In this document: positions 1 through 6,828 of the stretch, one piece after another
How the letters are laid out: every line of letters begins with the position of its first letter
Position numbering within the stretch: position 1 is the stretch's first letter
From: Janthinobacterium sp. UMAB-56
Lineage (GTDB): Bacteria > Pseudomonadota > Gammaproteobacteria > Burkholderiales > Burkholderiaceae_D
Assembly (NCBI RefSeq): GCF_900095265.1
Contig: NZ_LT607655.1
Span: forward strand, 330,301 to 394,300
DNA length: 64,000 nt
Reading direction: 5' to 3'
Translations under genes and position numbers: made by a program
The notes under the pieces: generated by a model
What the model was told of the DNA's origin: nothing
Seen by the model: only the letters and a program-made list of their open reading frames with translations
Databases searched by the model: none

Positions 1-35
1 GTTTTCAGCCCTGTATTGAAAGTAGCACGACAAAT

Positions 36-70
36 ACCGTTCCAAGACTTGCTTCTGGGACGGTTTTTTT
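36..70 (+). terminator. Rho-independent terminator of an upstream gene
   Basis: CCGTTCCA (37-44) pairs with TGGGACGG (56-63), with one G-U pair, and a run of seven T follows. It would end a plus-strand transcript entering from the left edge, just before hyi. Confidence 0.75.
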
Positions 71-134
71 ATGCACGGCAACATTTGCCGATTTGGGCTA
101 GGATAGTGCCCATCATTCTCAACTGCACGCTGCC

Positions 135-917
135 ATGCCAAACTTCGCTGCCAACCTCAGCATGATGTTTACCGAACTGCCCTTCCTGGAGCGTTTTGCC
201 GCCGCCAGGGAAGCGGGCTTCGACGCCGTCGAATTCCTGTTTCCCTATGCCGTCGAGGCGCGGCAGATCGCCTTGCGGCTGGAGCGTCACCAGTTGCAGC
301 TGGCCGTCTTCAACTTCCCGCCCGGCGACTGGGAACATGGCGAACGGGGCATCGCCTGCGATCCGCGCCGGGGCGAGGAATTCCGCAGCAACGTGCAACT
401 GGCGCTCGACTACGCGCGGGTGCTCGGAGCGAAGCAGCTGCACTGCATGGCCGGCATCGTGCCGCCCGGCATGAGTCTGGAGCGGGCGCGGCAAAGCCTG
501 ATCGGCAACCTGCAATTTGCGGCCGACGCCTGCCGTCCGCATGGCATCAACGTGCTGATCGAGCCGATCAACAGCTACGACATGCCCGGTTACTTTCTGA
601 ACCATAGCCAGCAAGCGGCCGACATCATCGCCGACTGCCAGCGCAGCAATATCTTCCTGCAATATGATATGTATCACATGCAGCGCATGGAGGGAGAGCT
701 GAGCAACACCATCCGCGCCCTGCTGCCCCTGATCCGCCACATCCAGATCGCCGACACGCCAGGCCGCCATGAACCGGGCACGGGCGAGATCAACTACCGC
801 CATTTGTTCAAGCTGCTGGACCAGGTCGACTACGCGGGTTGGGTCGGCTGCGAATATCGTCCCGCCAGCGATACCGTGGCAGGACTGGGCTGGCGTGAGC
901 AATTGACGGGCACATAA
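135..917 (+). CDS. hyi: Hydroxypyruvate isomerase
   Basis: A 260-aa TIM-barrel protein of the xylose-isomerase-like (AP endonuclease 2) superfamily. It has the typical Hyi start (MPNFAANLSMMFTE) and the conserved IEPINSYDMPGYF and QYDMYHMQ stretches that supply metal and substrate ligands. Hyi interconverts hydroxypyruvate and tartronate semialdehyde in glyoxylate metabolism in the cytosol. Length is normal for the family. No glyoxylate carboligase or tartronate semialdehyde reductase gene is adjacent, so it is not in the classic gcl-hyi-glxR operon here. The start has no strong ribosome-binding site, but the N-terminus matches the family. A terminator lies just upstream. Confidence 0.9.
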   Translation: MPNFAANLSMMFTELPFLERFAAAREAGFDAVEFLFPYAVEARQIALRLERHQLQLAVFNFPPGDWEHGERGIACDPRRGEEFRSNVQLALDYARVLGAKQLHCMAGIVPPGMSLERARQSLIGNLQFAADACRPHGINVLIEPINSYDMPGYFLNHSQQAADIIADCQRSNIFLQYDMYHMQRMEGELSNTIRALLPLIRHIQIADTPGRHEPGTGEINYRHLFKLLDQVDYAGWVGCEYRPASDTVAGLGWREQLTGT

Positions 918-1032
918 GGCATATAGGGCGCAAAGCACGCCTGATCGCAGCACGCTTGCGCCCGCACAAGGCGGGCCGCACAGGCCGGTACCACAATACC
1001 TTTCCATACAGTATTTCCTGTCGAGAGGTGAC

Positions 1033-1839
1033 GTGTCTACCGTGCCCGCCCGCCTTCGCCGCGCCCTGTGCCTGAATGTCTGCCTGGTGATTGTGCTGGG
1101 CGGCTGCGCCACCGCGCGCCCTGAGCTGGCGCAAGTGCGCGCCCTGGCCGCCGGCACCGCTGCCCTGAACGCTTTCAGCGAGCTGTCGCAGCGCCATGTG
1201 GACAGCTATCAGCGCGCCCGCCCCTATCTGTCAGCCGCCGAAGAGGTGCGCGAACGCCTGCTCGATGCGCAGCGCCGCGCCGCGCAAGCCGATGTCGCCC
1301 GCCTGGCGCAAGCCGTGCGCCTGTACCTGCAGGCGCTGGGCCGGCTGGCGAATGCCGATGCGTATGACGTGCAGCCCGAACTGGCCAGCGCCGGCGCCGC
1401 CATCCGCGCCTGGCCGGGCAGCGGCATCGACGACCGCCATGTCAGCGCCTACACCCTGTTGCTGCAGCAACTGTCGCGCCTGGGCGGGGCGGCCAGTCAA
1501 CACGCGCACCTGGCGCAAGTGCTGCACGACGGCGACGCGCCGCTGCAAGCCCTGCTGGCCGCGCTCGACAGCTTGCTGGCGCTGTACGACAAAAGCGGCG
1601 ACAACGAGCGCGACATGGTGCTCGGCTTGCTCGAAGTGGAAATCGCGTATGCCGACACGCCGCAGCAGCGTCTGCTGGCCGTGCTGGCGAAAAACATGCA
1701 ACAAAGCAAAACCGAGGAATATCGTTTGTATGGCTTGCGCCACACCCTGGCGCGCCGGCAACTGGCGGCACTGGCACGCGACCACGCCCACCTCGCTGCC
1801 GCCCTCAGCACCACGGAGGCAACATGGACGGATCAGTAG
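1033..1839 (+). CDS. Predicted lipoprotein, unknown function
   Basis: A 268-aa protein starting at GTG 1033 behind a GAGAGG ribosome-binding site. Residues 8-25 form a lipoprotein signal with lipobox VLGGC (Cys25), so it is probably attached to a membrane. The rest is Ala/Leu/Gln/Arg-rich and almost certainly alpha-helical; I see no catalytic motif. The next gene starts inside its 3' end (16-base overlap), so the two are translationally linked and probably act together. I do not recognise the family. Confidence 0.75.
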   Translation: MSTVPARLRRALCLNVCLVIVLGGCATARPELAQVRALAAGTAALNAFSELSQRHVDSYQRARPYLSAAEEVRERLLDAQRRAAQADVARLAQAVRLYLQALGRLANADAYDVQPELASAGAAIRAWPGSGIDDRHVSAYTLLLQQLSRLGGAASQHAHLAQVLHDGDAPLQALLAALDSLLALYDKSGDNERDMVLGLLEVEIAYADTPQQRLLAVLAKNMQQSKTEEYRLYGLRHTLARRQLAALARDHAHLAAALSTTEATWTDQ

Positions 1840-2285
1840 ACAGCGAACGCCGCGAAGCGGCTCTCAGCAGCGCCAGGCGCGTCGAGCAACTGGCCGACAG
1901 CCTGTCGCAGGCGGCCGTCACCCTGCATGGCGCCGTCATGCGCGCCATCCGCAAGCGCGCCAGCCAGGGAGCAAACGGCATCAGCCACAGTCAGGCGCAA
2001 GCCGTCTTCGCGCTGGAAGTGGCCTTGCGCCAGCAAGCCAACCAGCTGTATGCCGATGCCGCCGGGCACACGGTGGCCGGCCTGGATACGGCGCAGCGCC
2101 AGCTCAGCGGCCTGCTCGATACGGTGCGCCTGCGCATCGCCCGCAACGACGATGTGCGGCACTGGATCAGCCTGGCAACGAGCTTGTTACATATGGGCAG
2201 TGCCGTCCTCGCCGGCAATCCCGAGCGCATACTCCGCACCTTGGGCAAGGTGCGTGAGCGGCTGCAAGAGATGGCGCCGGACTGA
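1824..2285 (+). CDS. Helical hypothetical protein, partner of the upstream lipoprotein
   Basis: A 153-aa protein whose ATG at 1824 overlaps the end of the preceding lipoprotein gene; a good GGAGG site lies inside that gene. It has no signal peptide and no Cys pairs, and is largely amphipathic helix with a moderately hydrophobic stretch near residues 110-130 (ISLATSLLHMGSAVLAG). The tight overlap suggests a two-gene operon. Function unknown. Confidence 0.7.
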   Translation: MDGSVDSERREAALSSARRVEQLADSLSQAAVTLHGAVMRAIRKRASQGANGISHSQAQAVFALEVALRQQANQLYADAAGHTVAGLDTAQRQLSGLLDTVRLRIARNDDVRHWISLATSLLHMGSAVLAGNPERILRTLGKVRERLQEMAPD

Positions 2286-2368
2286 TTGAAATCGGCCGGC
2301 CAGCGCCTATACTGGGACGTGCCCATCTGCAATCGTGCTTGTGGGGGCGAGGACCAGAGGAGACCAAC

Positions 2369-2788
2369 ATGCGTATCGAAGCGTATGTGCAATTCAATGG
2401 AAATTGCGCGCAAGCGCTGGAATACTACCGCCAGCATCTGCATGGCACAGACCTGTGCCTGATGCCGTATCGGGGTTCGCCGGGCCAGGAGCAAGTCAAG
2501 GCAGACTGGTACGACAAGATCATGCACGGCTCCGTGCAGCTGGGGCCGACCATGCTGATGGGCTCGGACGGTGGCTGCCAGGAAGATGGCGCCAAGGGCA
2601 TGAGCGGCTGCTGCGTCTGCCTGACCCTCGACACGCCGGAGGAAGCGGAACGGGCCTTCGACGCGCTGGCGCGTGACGGCAACATCCAGATGGCGCTGAC
2701 GGAAACGTTCTGGGCCCGGCGCTACGGCATGCTGAAAGACCAGTTCGGCGTGGCCTGGATGATCAACTGCCTGAAAGAACCAGCATAG
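2369..2788 (+). CDS. VOC-family protein (PhnB / 3-demethylubiquinone methyltransferase-like)
   Basis: A 139-aa single-domain vicinal-oxygen-chelate protein. The start MRIEAYVQFNGNCAQALEYY and the later GSDGG and EAERAFDALARDG segments are typical of PhnB-like members, and the end reads FGVAWMINC. The reading frame is open further upstream, but ATG 2369 has an AGAGGAGA ribosome-binding site at the right distance and gives the family N-terminus. The substrate of this subgroup is not known; the fold usually binds a metal and a small ligand. Confidence 0.85.
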   Translation: MRIEAYVQFNGNCAQALEYYRQHLHGTDLCLMPYRGSPGQEQVKADWYDKIMHGSVQLGPTMLMGSDGGCQEDGAKGMSGCCVCLTLDTPEEAERAFDALARDGNIQMALTETFWARRYGMLKDQFGVAWMINCLKEPA

Positions 2789-2866
2789 AATGGCCAGCGC
2801 CAGCCTGCGCCGCGTCAAACGCGGCGCGGGTAATCTCGCAAGCAGAGTTGCCCATACTGGACTACC

Positions 2867-3280
2867 ATGATGGCAGTAAGCTCTTACCGGGTGATGGCCA
2901 TGAATGGATTGCCGCAAGACCAACTGCAGCGCCTGCAAGGCGTGCTGGAGCAACGCAAGCTGGCGTTGCTGGAACAGCTAAAGAATGAAGCGGCCGAGGC
3001 GGACGCGCGCGCCTCGCTGCTCAATGAAATCGAAGCCTCGCCTGCCGACAACGCCAGCGTGCGCACCTTGAACGCCCTCGTCAGCGAAGCTGCCGAGCAC
3101 AACCTGGCGCAGCTGGCCGGCATCCGGCAAGCGCTGGCCAGCTTGGCCGATGGCAGCTACGGCCTGTGCGACAACTGCGGTGAAGCCATCGGCCTGTCGC
3201 GCCTGAACGCGCGCCCCGAAGCGCGCCTGTGCATCGATTGCCAGACGCGGCTGGAAAAAGCCGGGCGCTCCGTCCCATGA
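2867..3280 (+). CDS. DksA/TraR-type zinc-finger protein
   Basis: A 137-aa protein with an N-terminal coiled coil and a C-terminal zinc finger, C-X2-C-X17-C-X2-C (CDNC ... CIDC). This is the layout of DksA/TraR proteins, which enter the RNA polymerase secondary channel and change promoter output with ppGpp. It is shorter than DksA and resembles the small DksA-like paralogues. The tip acidic pair of DksA is not obvious. Starts at 2867, 2870 and 2900 are all possible; no start has a strong ribosome-binding site. Confidence 0.8.
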   Translation: MMAVSSYRVMAMNGLPQDQLQRLQGVLEQRKLALLEQLKNEAAEADARASLLNEIEASPADNASVRTLNALVSEAAEHNLAQLAGIRQALASLADGSYGLCDNCGEAIGLSRLNARPEARLCIDCQTRLEKAGRSVP

Positions 3281-3440
3281 CGGCTGTGCAAGCACAAAGG
3301 GCAAGGCATCGCTGCCCTGCCCCCTGCTTTCCATCTTTGCTGCCATGTTGCCTGTCGTCCCCCGCCCGCCTCTGTGTGCCGGCTGGGTGGACGGGTCTCC
3401 TCTACTGCCATTGCCCTGCTGCAAGCTGCGCGCTTGCATA

Positions 3441-3501
3441 ACTCAGTTTGTTTCACTCAGTTTATTTCACTCAGTTTGCTTCGCTCAGTTTGCTTAACTC
3501 A
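3441..3501. repeat. 14-bp tandem repeat, about 4.4 units
   Basis: Units ACTCAGTTTGTTTC (3441), ACTCAGTTTATTTC (3455), ACTCAGTTTGCTTC (3469) and GCTCAGTTTGCTTA (3483), then ACTCA. The fourth unit contains the stop codon of phbB (minus strand, 3494-3496), so the array is the immediate 3' flank of that gene. Adjacent units differ at one to three bases. Confidence 0.9.
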
Positions 3502-4240
3502 TGTGCTGTCCGCCATTGATGGCGATGTTCGCGCCGGTGACAAACGCCGCCTCGTCGGATGCCAGGTAAGCCACCAGGGCCGCCACCTCGTCCGGCTCGC
3601 CCAGGCGGCCCAGGGGAATTTGCGGCAAGATCTTCGTTGCCAGGATATCGGCCGGCACGGCCGTCACCATCTGCGTGCGCAGGTAGCCGGGCGAGACCGT
3701 GTTGACGGTGATGCCGTGGCGCGCCACTTCCAGCGCCAGCGCCTTGCTGAAGCCATGCACGCCCGCCTTGGCGGCCGCGTAGTTGCACTGACCAAACGCG
3801 CCCTTCTGGCCATTCACGGACGAGATATTGATGATGCGGCCCCAGCGATTGGCCAGCATCGGCTCGAGCACCTGCTTGCTCATGTTGAACAGGCTGTCGA
3901 GATTGGTGCGCATGACCTCGGCCCAGTGCGGCAATGCCATCTTGCGCATGCTCTGGTCGCGCGTGATGCCGGCGTTGTTGACCAGCACGTCGAGCCGCCC
4001 AAACTGCGCCAGCACGCGCGCCACGGCCTCGCTGCAGGCAGCGAAATCGCTTACGTCGATGGCCAGCGGATGAAAATAATACTGCTGCGCCTGCTGCTCG
4101 TCGAGCCAGCTCTCCACCCGCGTGTTACCCGGCGTATGCGCCGCCATGACGGCAAAACCTGCCGCATGCAGGCGCCGGCACAAGGCCGTGCCCAGGCCAC
4201 CCATGCCGCCCGTGACCAGCGCTACCTTTTGTTCCTTCAT
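3494..4240 (-). CDS. phbB: Acetoacetyl-CoA reductase (SDR family)
   Basis: A 248-aa short-chain dehydrogenase. It has the NADPH-binding motif TGGMGGLG (residues 10-17), NNAG, the catalytic Ser in NISSVNG and the YAAAK catalytic pair, and ends GANIAINGGQHMS as PhbB proteins do. It reduces acetoacetyl-CoA to (R)-3-hydroxybutyryl-CoA for polyhydroxybutyrate synthesis. No phaA or phaC is next to it, so this may be a detached or second copy. The start has an upstream GGGGAGAGA site. FabG is the alternative, but the sequence is PhbB-like throughout. Confidence 0.9.
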   Translation of the reverse strand: MKEQKVALVTGGMGGLGTALCRRLHAAGFAVMAAHTPGNTRVESWLDEQQAQQYYFHPLAIDVSDFAACSEAVARVLAQFGRLDVLVNNAGITRDQSMRKMALPHWAEVMRTNLDSLFNMSKQVLEPMLANRWGRIINISSVNGQKGAFGQCNYAAAKAGVHGFSKALALEVARHGITVNTVSPGYLRTQMVTAVPADILATKILPQIPLGRLGEPDEVAALVAYLASDEAAFVTGANIAINGGQHMS

Positions 4241-4407
4241 TGCTGTCTCTCCCCGCTTGTTATGATTGTTCTGCGTGGGATCAAGTGTAGGAGCAGTTTT
4301 TAGCGCCGGCCTTGCGCCAGATCAAGGGCTCAGCGTGATGCAGTCGTGCGCGGCTGGCGCCCCGGTCTGTGCCAGAATGGCCGCTACTGCACAGCGAGAG
4401 GCCAGCC

Positions 4408-5274
4408 ATGACGTATAAGACCGTATTGCTCCACATCGACGACAGCGCAGGGCGCGCCGCCCGCATCGAAGCGGCCGCCAGCATCGCCCAGGCTTGCGGC
4501 GGCCACCTGACGGGCGTGGCGCTGACGGGCGTGTCGCGCCTGCTGTACCAGAACCAGCCCGACCTCGATGCCGACCCGAACCTGAGTCTGCACCTCAATT
4601 TCCTGCGGGAACGGGCGACGCGTGCCCTCGATGGTTTCGAGGCGCAGGTGCGCGCGGCAGGCGTCGCCTCCTTCGAACAGCGCGTGATCGACGACGAGGC
4701 GGCGGGCGGCATCAGCCTGCTGGCCCGTTATGCGGACCTGGTTGTCATCAGCCAATACAATGCCAAGGATAAATCGCCGTCCGTGATGCGCGACTTTCCC
4801 GCCTATGTGCTGTTGCATTCGGGCCGCCCGGTGCTGATCGTGCCGTATGCGCCGCCGCTGCCCCTGCTGGCGCCGCCGGCAGCCGCGCGCAATGTGCTCA
4901 TTTCCTGGAATGCCAGCAAGGAAGCGAGCCGCGCCGTGAGCGCCGCCCTGCCCCTGCTGCAGCGCGCCGGGCAAGTCCACGTGGCCATCTTCGACGCCCA
5001 GGTGCATGCCGCCGAGCATGGCGAACAGCCGGGCGCCGAACTGACGCACTACCTGGCGCGCCACGGCGTGGAAGCGCGGCTGCATTTGCTCGACGGCGGT
5101 GGCGTGCGGCGCGGTGATATCGGCGAAGCACTGCTGTCGCAGGCCTCCGACCTGTCGGCCGACTTGCTGGTGATGGGAGCGTATGGCCATTCGCGCCTGC
5201 GCGAAACCATCCTGGGCGGCGTCACGCGCACGATTCTGCAAAGCATGACGATCCCCGTGCTGATGGCGCACTAA
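4408..5274 (+). CDS. Universal stress protein, two UspA domains
   Basis: A 288-aa cytosolic protein with tandem Usp domains. The N-terminal half starts KTVLLHIDDS and the C-terminal half starts NVLISWNASKEASRA. The second domain keeps the ATP-type signature GAYGHSRLRETILGGVTR (G-2X-G-9X-G-S/T form). Tandem Usp proteins are induced by growth arrest and envelope or oxidative stress. The upstream in-frame ATG at 4369 is rejected because ATG 4408 has a GAGAG site and the conserved beta-strand starts at once. It stands alone. Confidence 0.88.
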   Translation: MTYKTVLLHIDDSAGRAARIEAAASIAQACGGHLTGVALTGVSRLLYQNQPDLDADPNLSLHLNFLRERATRALDGFEAQVRAAGVASFEQRVIDDEAAGGISLLARYADLVVISQYNAKDKSPSVMRDFPAYVLLHSGRPVLIVPYAPPLPLLAPPAAARNVLISWNASKEASRAVSAALPLLQRAGQVHVAIFDAQVHAAEHGEQPGAELTHYLARHGVEARLHLLDGGGVRRGDIGEALLSQASDLSADLLVMGAYGHSRLRETILGGVTRTILQSMTIPVLMAH

Positions 5275-5295
5275 GCCATGAGGAAAACGGCAAGG

Positions 5296-5655
5296 CTAAC
5301 TGCCTTGCCAGGGCTGGCTGCGGATCTTCGCCACCTGGCGCTGCGCCAGCCACTGCCACAACTGCAGTGCATCGTCCTGCGGGAGGGCTGACATGTGGCG
5401 CGGGCTGGCCAGGGCGATTTCGCAATCGCGGTCCGACCATTCCTCGAAAGTGACTTCGCCTCCGCTAGCGACCTCGACCTGATACATCAAGCCGTCGTCG
5501 TAGCCAAAGCGCAACAAGACAGCGGCCGGACTGCCGTCCGGCGTGACGCTGCCGCCGCGATACACCTCGGCCAGCGCATCGGCCAGCTGTGCTGGCGAAG
5601 GCGCGCAAATATCGCGCCCATCGGCCCGTGTCAGAATGAACCATGCCTGTGTCAT
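5296..5655 (-). CDS. Hypothetical acidic protein, about 119 aa
   Basis: The start has an excellent GGAGGG ribosome-binding site, so the gene is probably real. The product begins MTQAWFILTRADG, has a PDGSPAAVLLRFGYDDGLMYQ core and an acidic FEEWSDRD segment, with no signal peptide or membrane segment. I do not recognise the family. It converges with the universal stress protein gene. Confidence 0.65.
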   Translation of the reverse strand: MTQAWFILTRADGRDICAPSPAQLADALAEVYRGGSVTPDGSPAAVLLRFGYDDGLMYQVEVASGGEVTFEEWSDRDCEIALASPRHMSALPQDDALQLWQWLAQRQVAKIRSQPWQGS

Positions 5656-5850
5656 GACGCGCCCTCCTATCCATACTCGTTAGCATGCGAGGCAAGTACT
5701 GCAGGCAGTCACCTTGGTCCAGTGTCACTTCGGGCGCGCGGAAACTATCCCTGTCGGCATTGTGTACCAATAATTACTCATACTAACAAGGATCATACCT
5801 AAATTTCGAGCAGCGCGGCAGATATGCAATAGCACGGCAAATACGCCGAT

Positions 5851-6405
5851 TCACGCCACCAGCACGGGAATGCTGAGCGGATCGAAGTCGTGCCAGTCGC
5901 CATTGGCGATCGTGCCTTCCGCTTCCTCGATATGCTCGGCGCCCAGCCGGTGCAGCGCCTCGAGCGCCCGTTCACGTTCGTCGAGGCCGCCCAGCGCGAC
6001 GGCGATCAGCATGCCAGGCTGGCGTGGCCGGCGGCGGTTTTCGCCGTTGTCCTCGGCCTCGCCGGCATCCTTCATCTTGTTGAAACTGTAGAGTGAACCC
6101 ACGTGGGCGCCCACCAGCGCCCCCACCACCGGGCCCAGCGGCCCCGTCGCCAGCGTAGCGGCTGCGCCGATGCCCGCGCCCACCGCAGCCCCGACGCTCA
6201 CGCCTTCCACCACACCTTCCGGCGTCTCTTTGGCGCCGGGCGACATGTCGCGGTCGCCACCGAGCGCGTGCAAGTCGTGCTGGCCAGGCTGGCTGACAAA
6301 GAAAGCGCTGATGCGGCGGTCGGGAAAACCCGCCTGGTTCAGGGCGGCGCGCGCGGCGTCTATCTGTTGCTGCAACTGAAAATGACCTGCAATGATGCGT
6401 GACAT
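5851..6405 (-). CDS. Glycine-zipper general-stress-type protein
   Basis: A 184-aa protein. The first 50 residues (MSRIIAGHFQLQQQIDAARAAL) resemble the DUF1269/GsiB-like general-stress fold that shuffles residues to handle a paralogue set. Residues about 75-105 form a glycine zipper (GVSVGAAVGAGIGAAATLATGPLG...GALVGAHVG) likely to insert in a membrane. The C-terminal third is soluble and acidic. Start 6405 is chosen for its GGAGGGCC site; the longer frame lacks one. A copy of the CRP-like palindrome lies 76-91 bases upstream, so I place it in the same predicted regulon as the 33-45 kb small genes. Confidence 0.75.
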   Translation of the reverse strand: MSRIIAGHFQLQQQIDAARAALNQAGFPDRRISAFFVSQPGQHDLHALGGDRDMSPGAKETPEGVVEGVSVGAAVGAGIGAAATLATGPLGPVVGALVGAHVGSLYSFNKMKDAGEAEDNGENRRRPRQPGMLIAVALGGLDERERALEALHRLGAEHIEEAEGTIANGDWHDFDPLSIPVLVA

Positions 6406-6453
6406 GATACGGCCCTCCTGATCGGCTGCTGGCGCACCGTGCGCCGCTACGAT

Positions 6454-6496
6454 AGCGTGCGCCGAACAGCACCCGCAGACCGTACGCCTGCGCACA
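6454..6496 (-). promoter_or_regulatory. CRP-like palindrome with -10-like element (gene at 5851-6405)
   Basis: On the minus strand TGTGCG-CAGG-CGTACG (6496-6481) matches TGTNCG-N4-CGNACA at nine of ten fixed bases. Exactly 21 bases further is CACGCT, which keeps A at position 2 and T at position 6 of a -10 box; TATCGT lies 5 bases beyond. Weaker than the other copies. Confidence 0.5.
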
Positions 6497-6580
6497 CAGT
6501 TGCGCAATCATGCGGATACGCCATCTTGCCCAGCCACGTGGAGATGCTGGCGGCCACCGAAATGGAGCCGGCAGCGACGG

Positions 6581-6733
6581 TCATCCGATGAAACTGTTCG
6601 GCTCGTCCATGTCCGGCGTACCACCGTCCGGCTCGCCCTTCGCCTTGGTGGCGGCCCGCTGGTCCGCTTGCGCCGCCTGCGTGAAGGCGATGCGGGTCAA
6701 TGACAGGACGGCGAAGCGAAGACGGGGCGGCAT
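6581..6733 (-). CDS. Doubtful 50-aa frame with signal-like start
   Basis: The frame MPPRLRFAVLSLTRIAFTQAAQA then DQRAATKAKGEPDGG resembles a short signal peptide followed by a small hydrophilic tail. There is no ribosome-binding site and no recognisable family. Treat as possible only. Confidence 0.25.
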   Translation of the reverse strand: MPPRLRFAVLSLTRIAFTQAAQADQRAATKAKGEPDGGTPDMDEPNSFIG

Positions 6734-6828
6734 GGGATTGCTCTGATGGCATGCAGCATGCCCCATTCGACTGTGATGCCATCATTTTCACAAAGAAATC
6801 TTTTTACCCTCGCTTCTACGTAAATCAT

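Larger units (their letters stand above)
6406..6828. other. Intergenic region, one doubtful small frame
   Basis: About 420 bases between the stress protein and the serine hydrolase. Besides the promoter palindrome at 6481, the only candidate is a 50-aa minus-strand frame at 6581-6733 listed separately. I see no terminator hairpin with a T run, repeat or RNA gene. Confidence 0.5.

Noticed and set aside
3441-3501. CRISPR array
   Set aside because: The repeats are contiguous 14-bp units with no spacers and no cas genes nearby.
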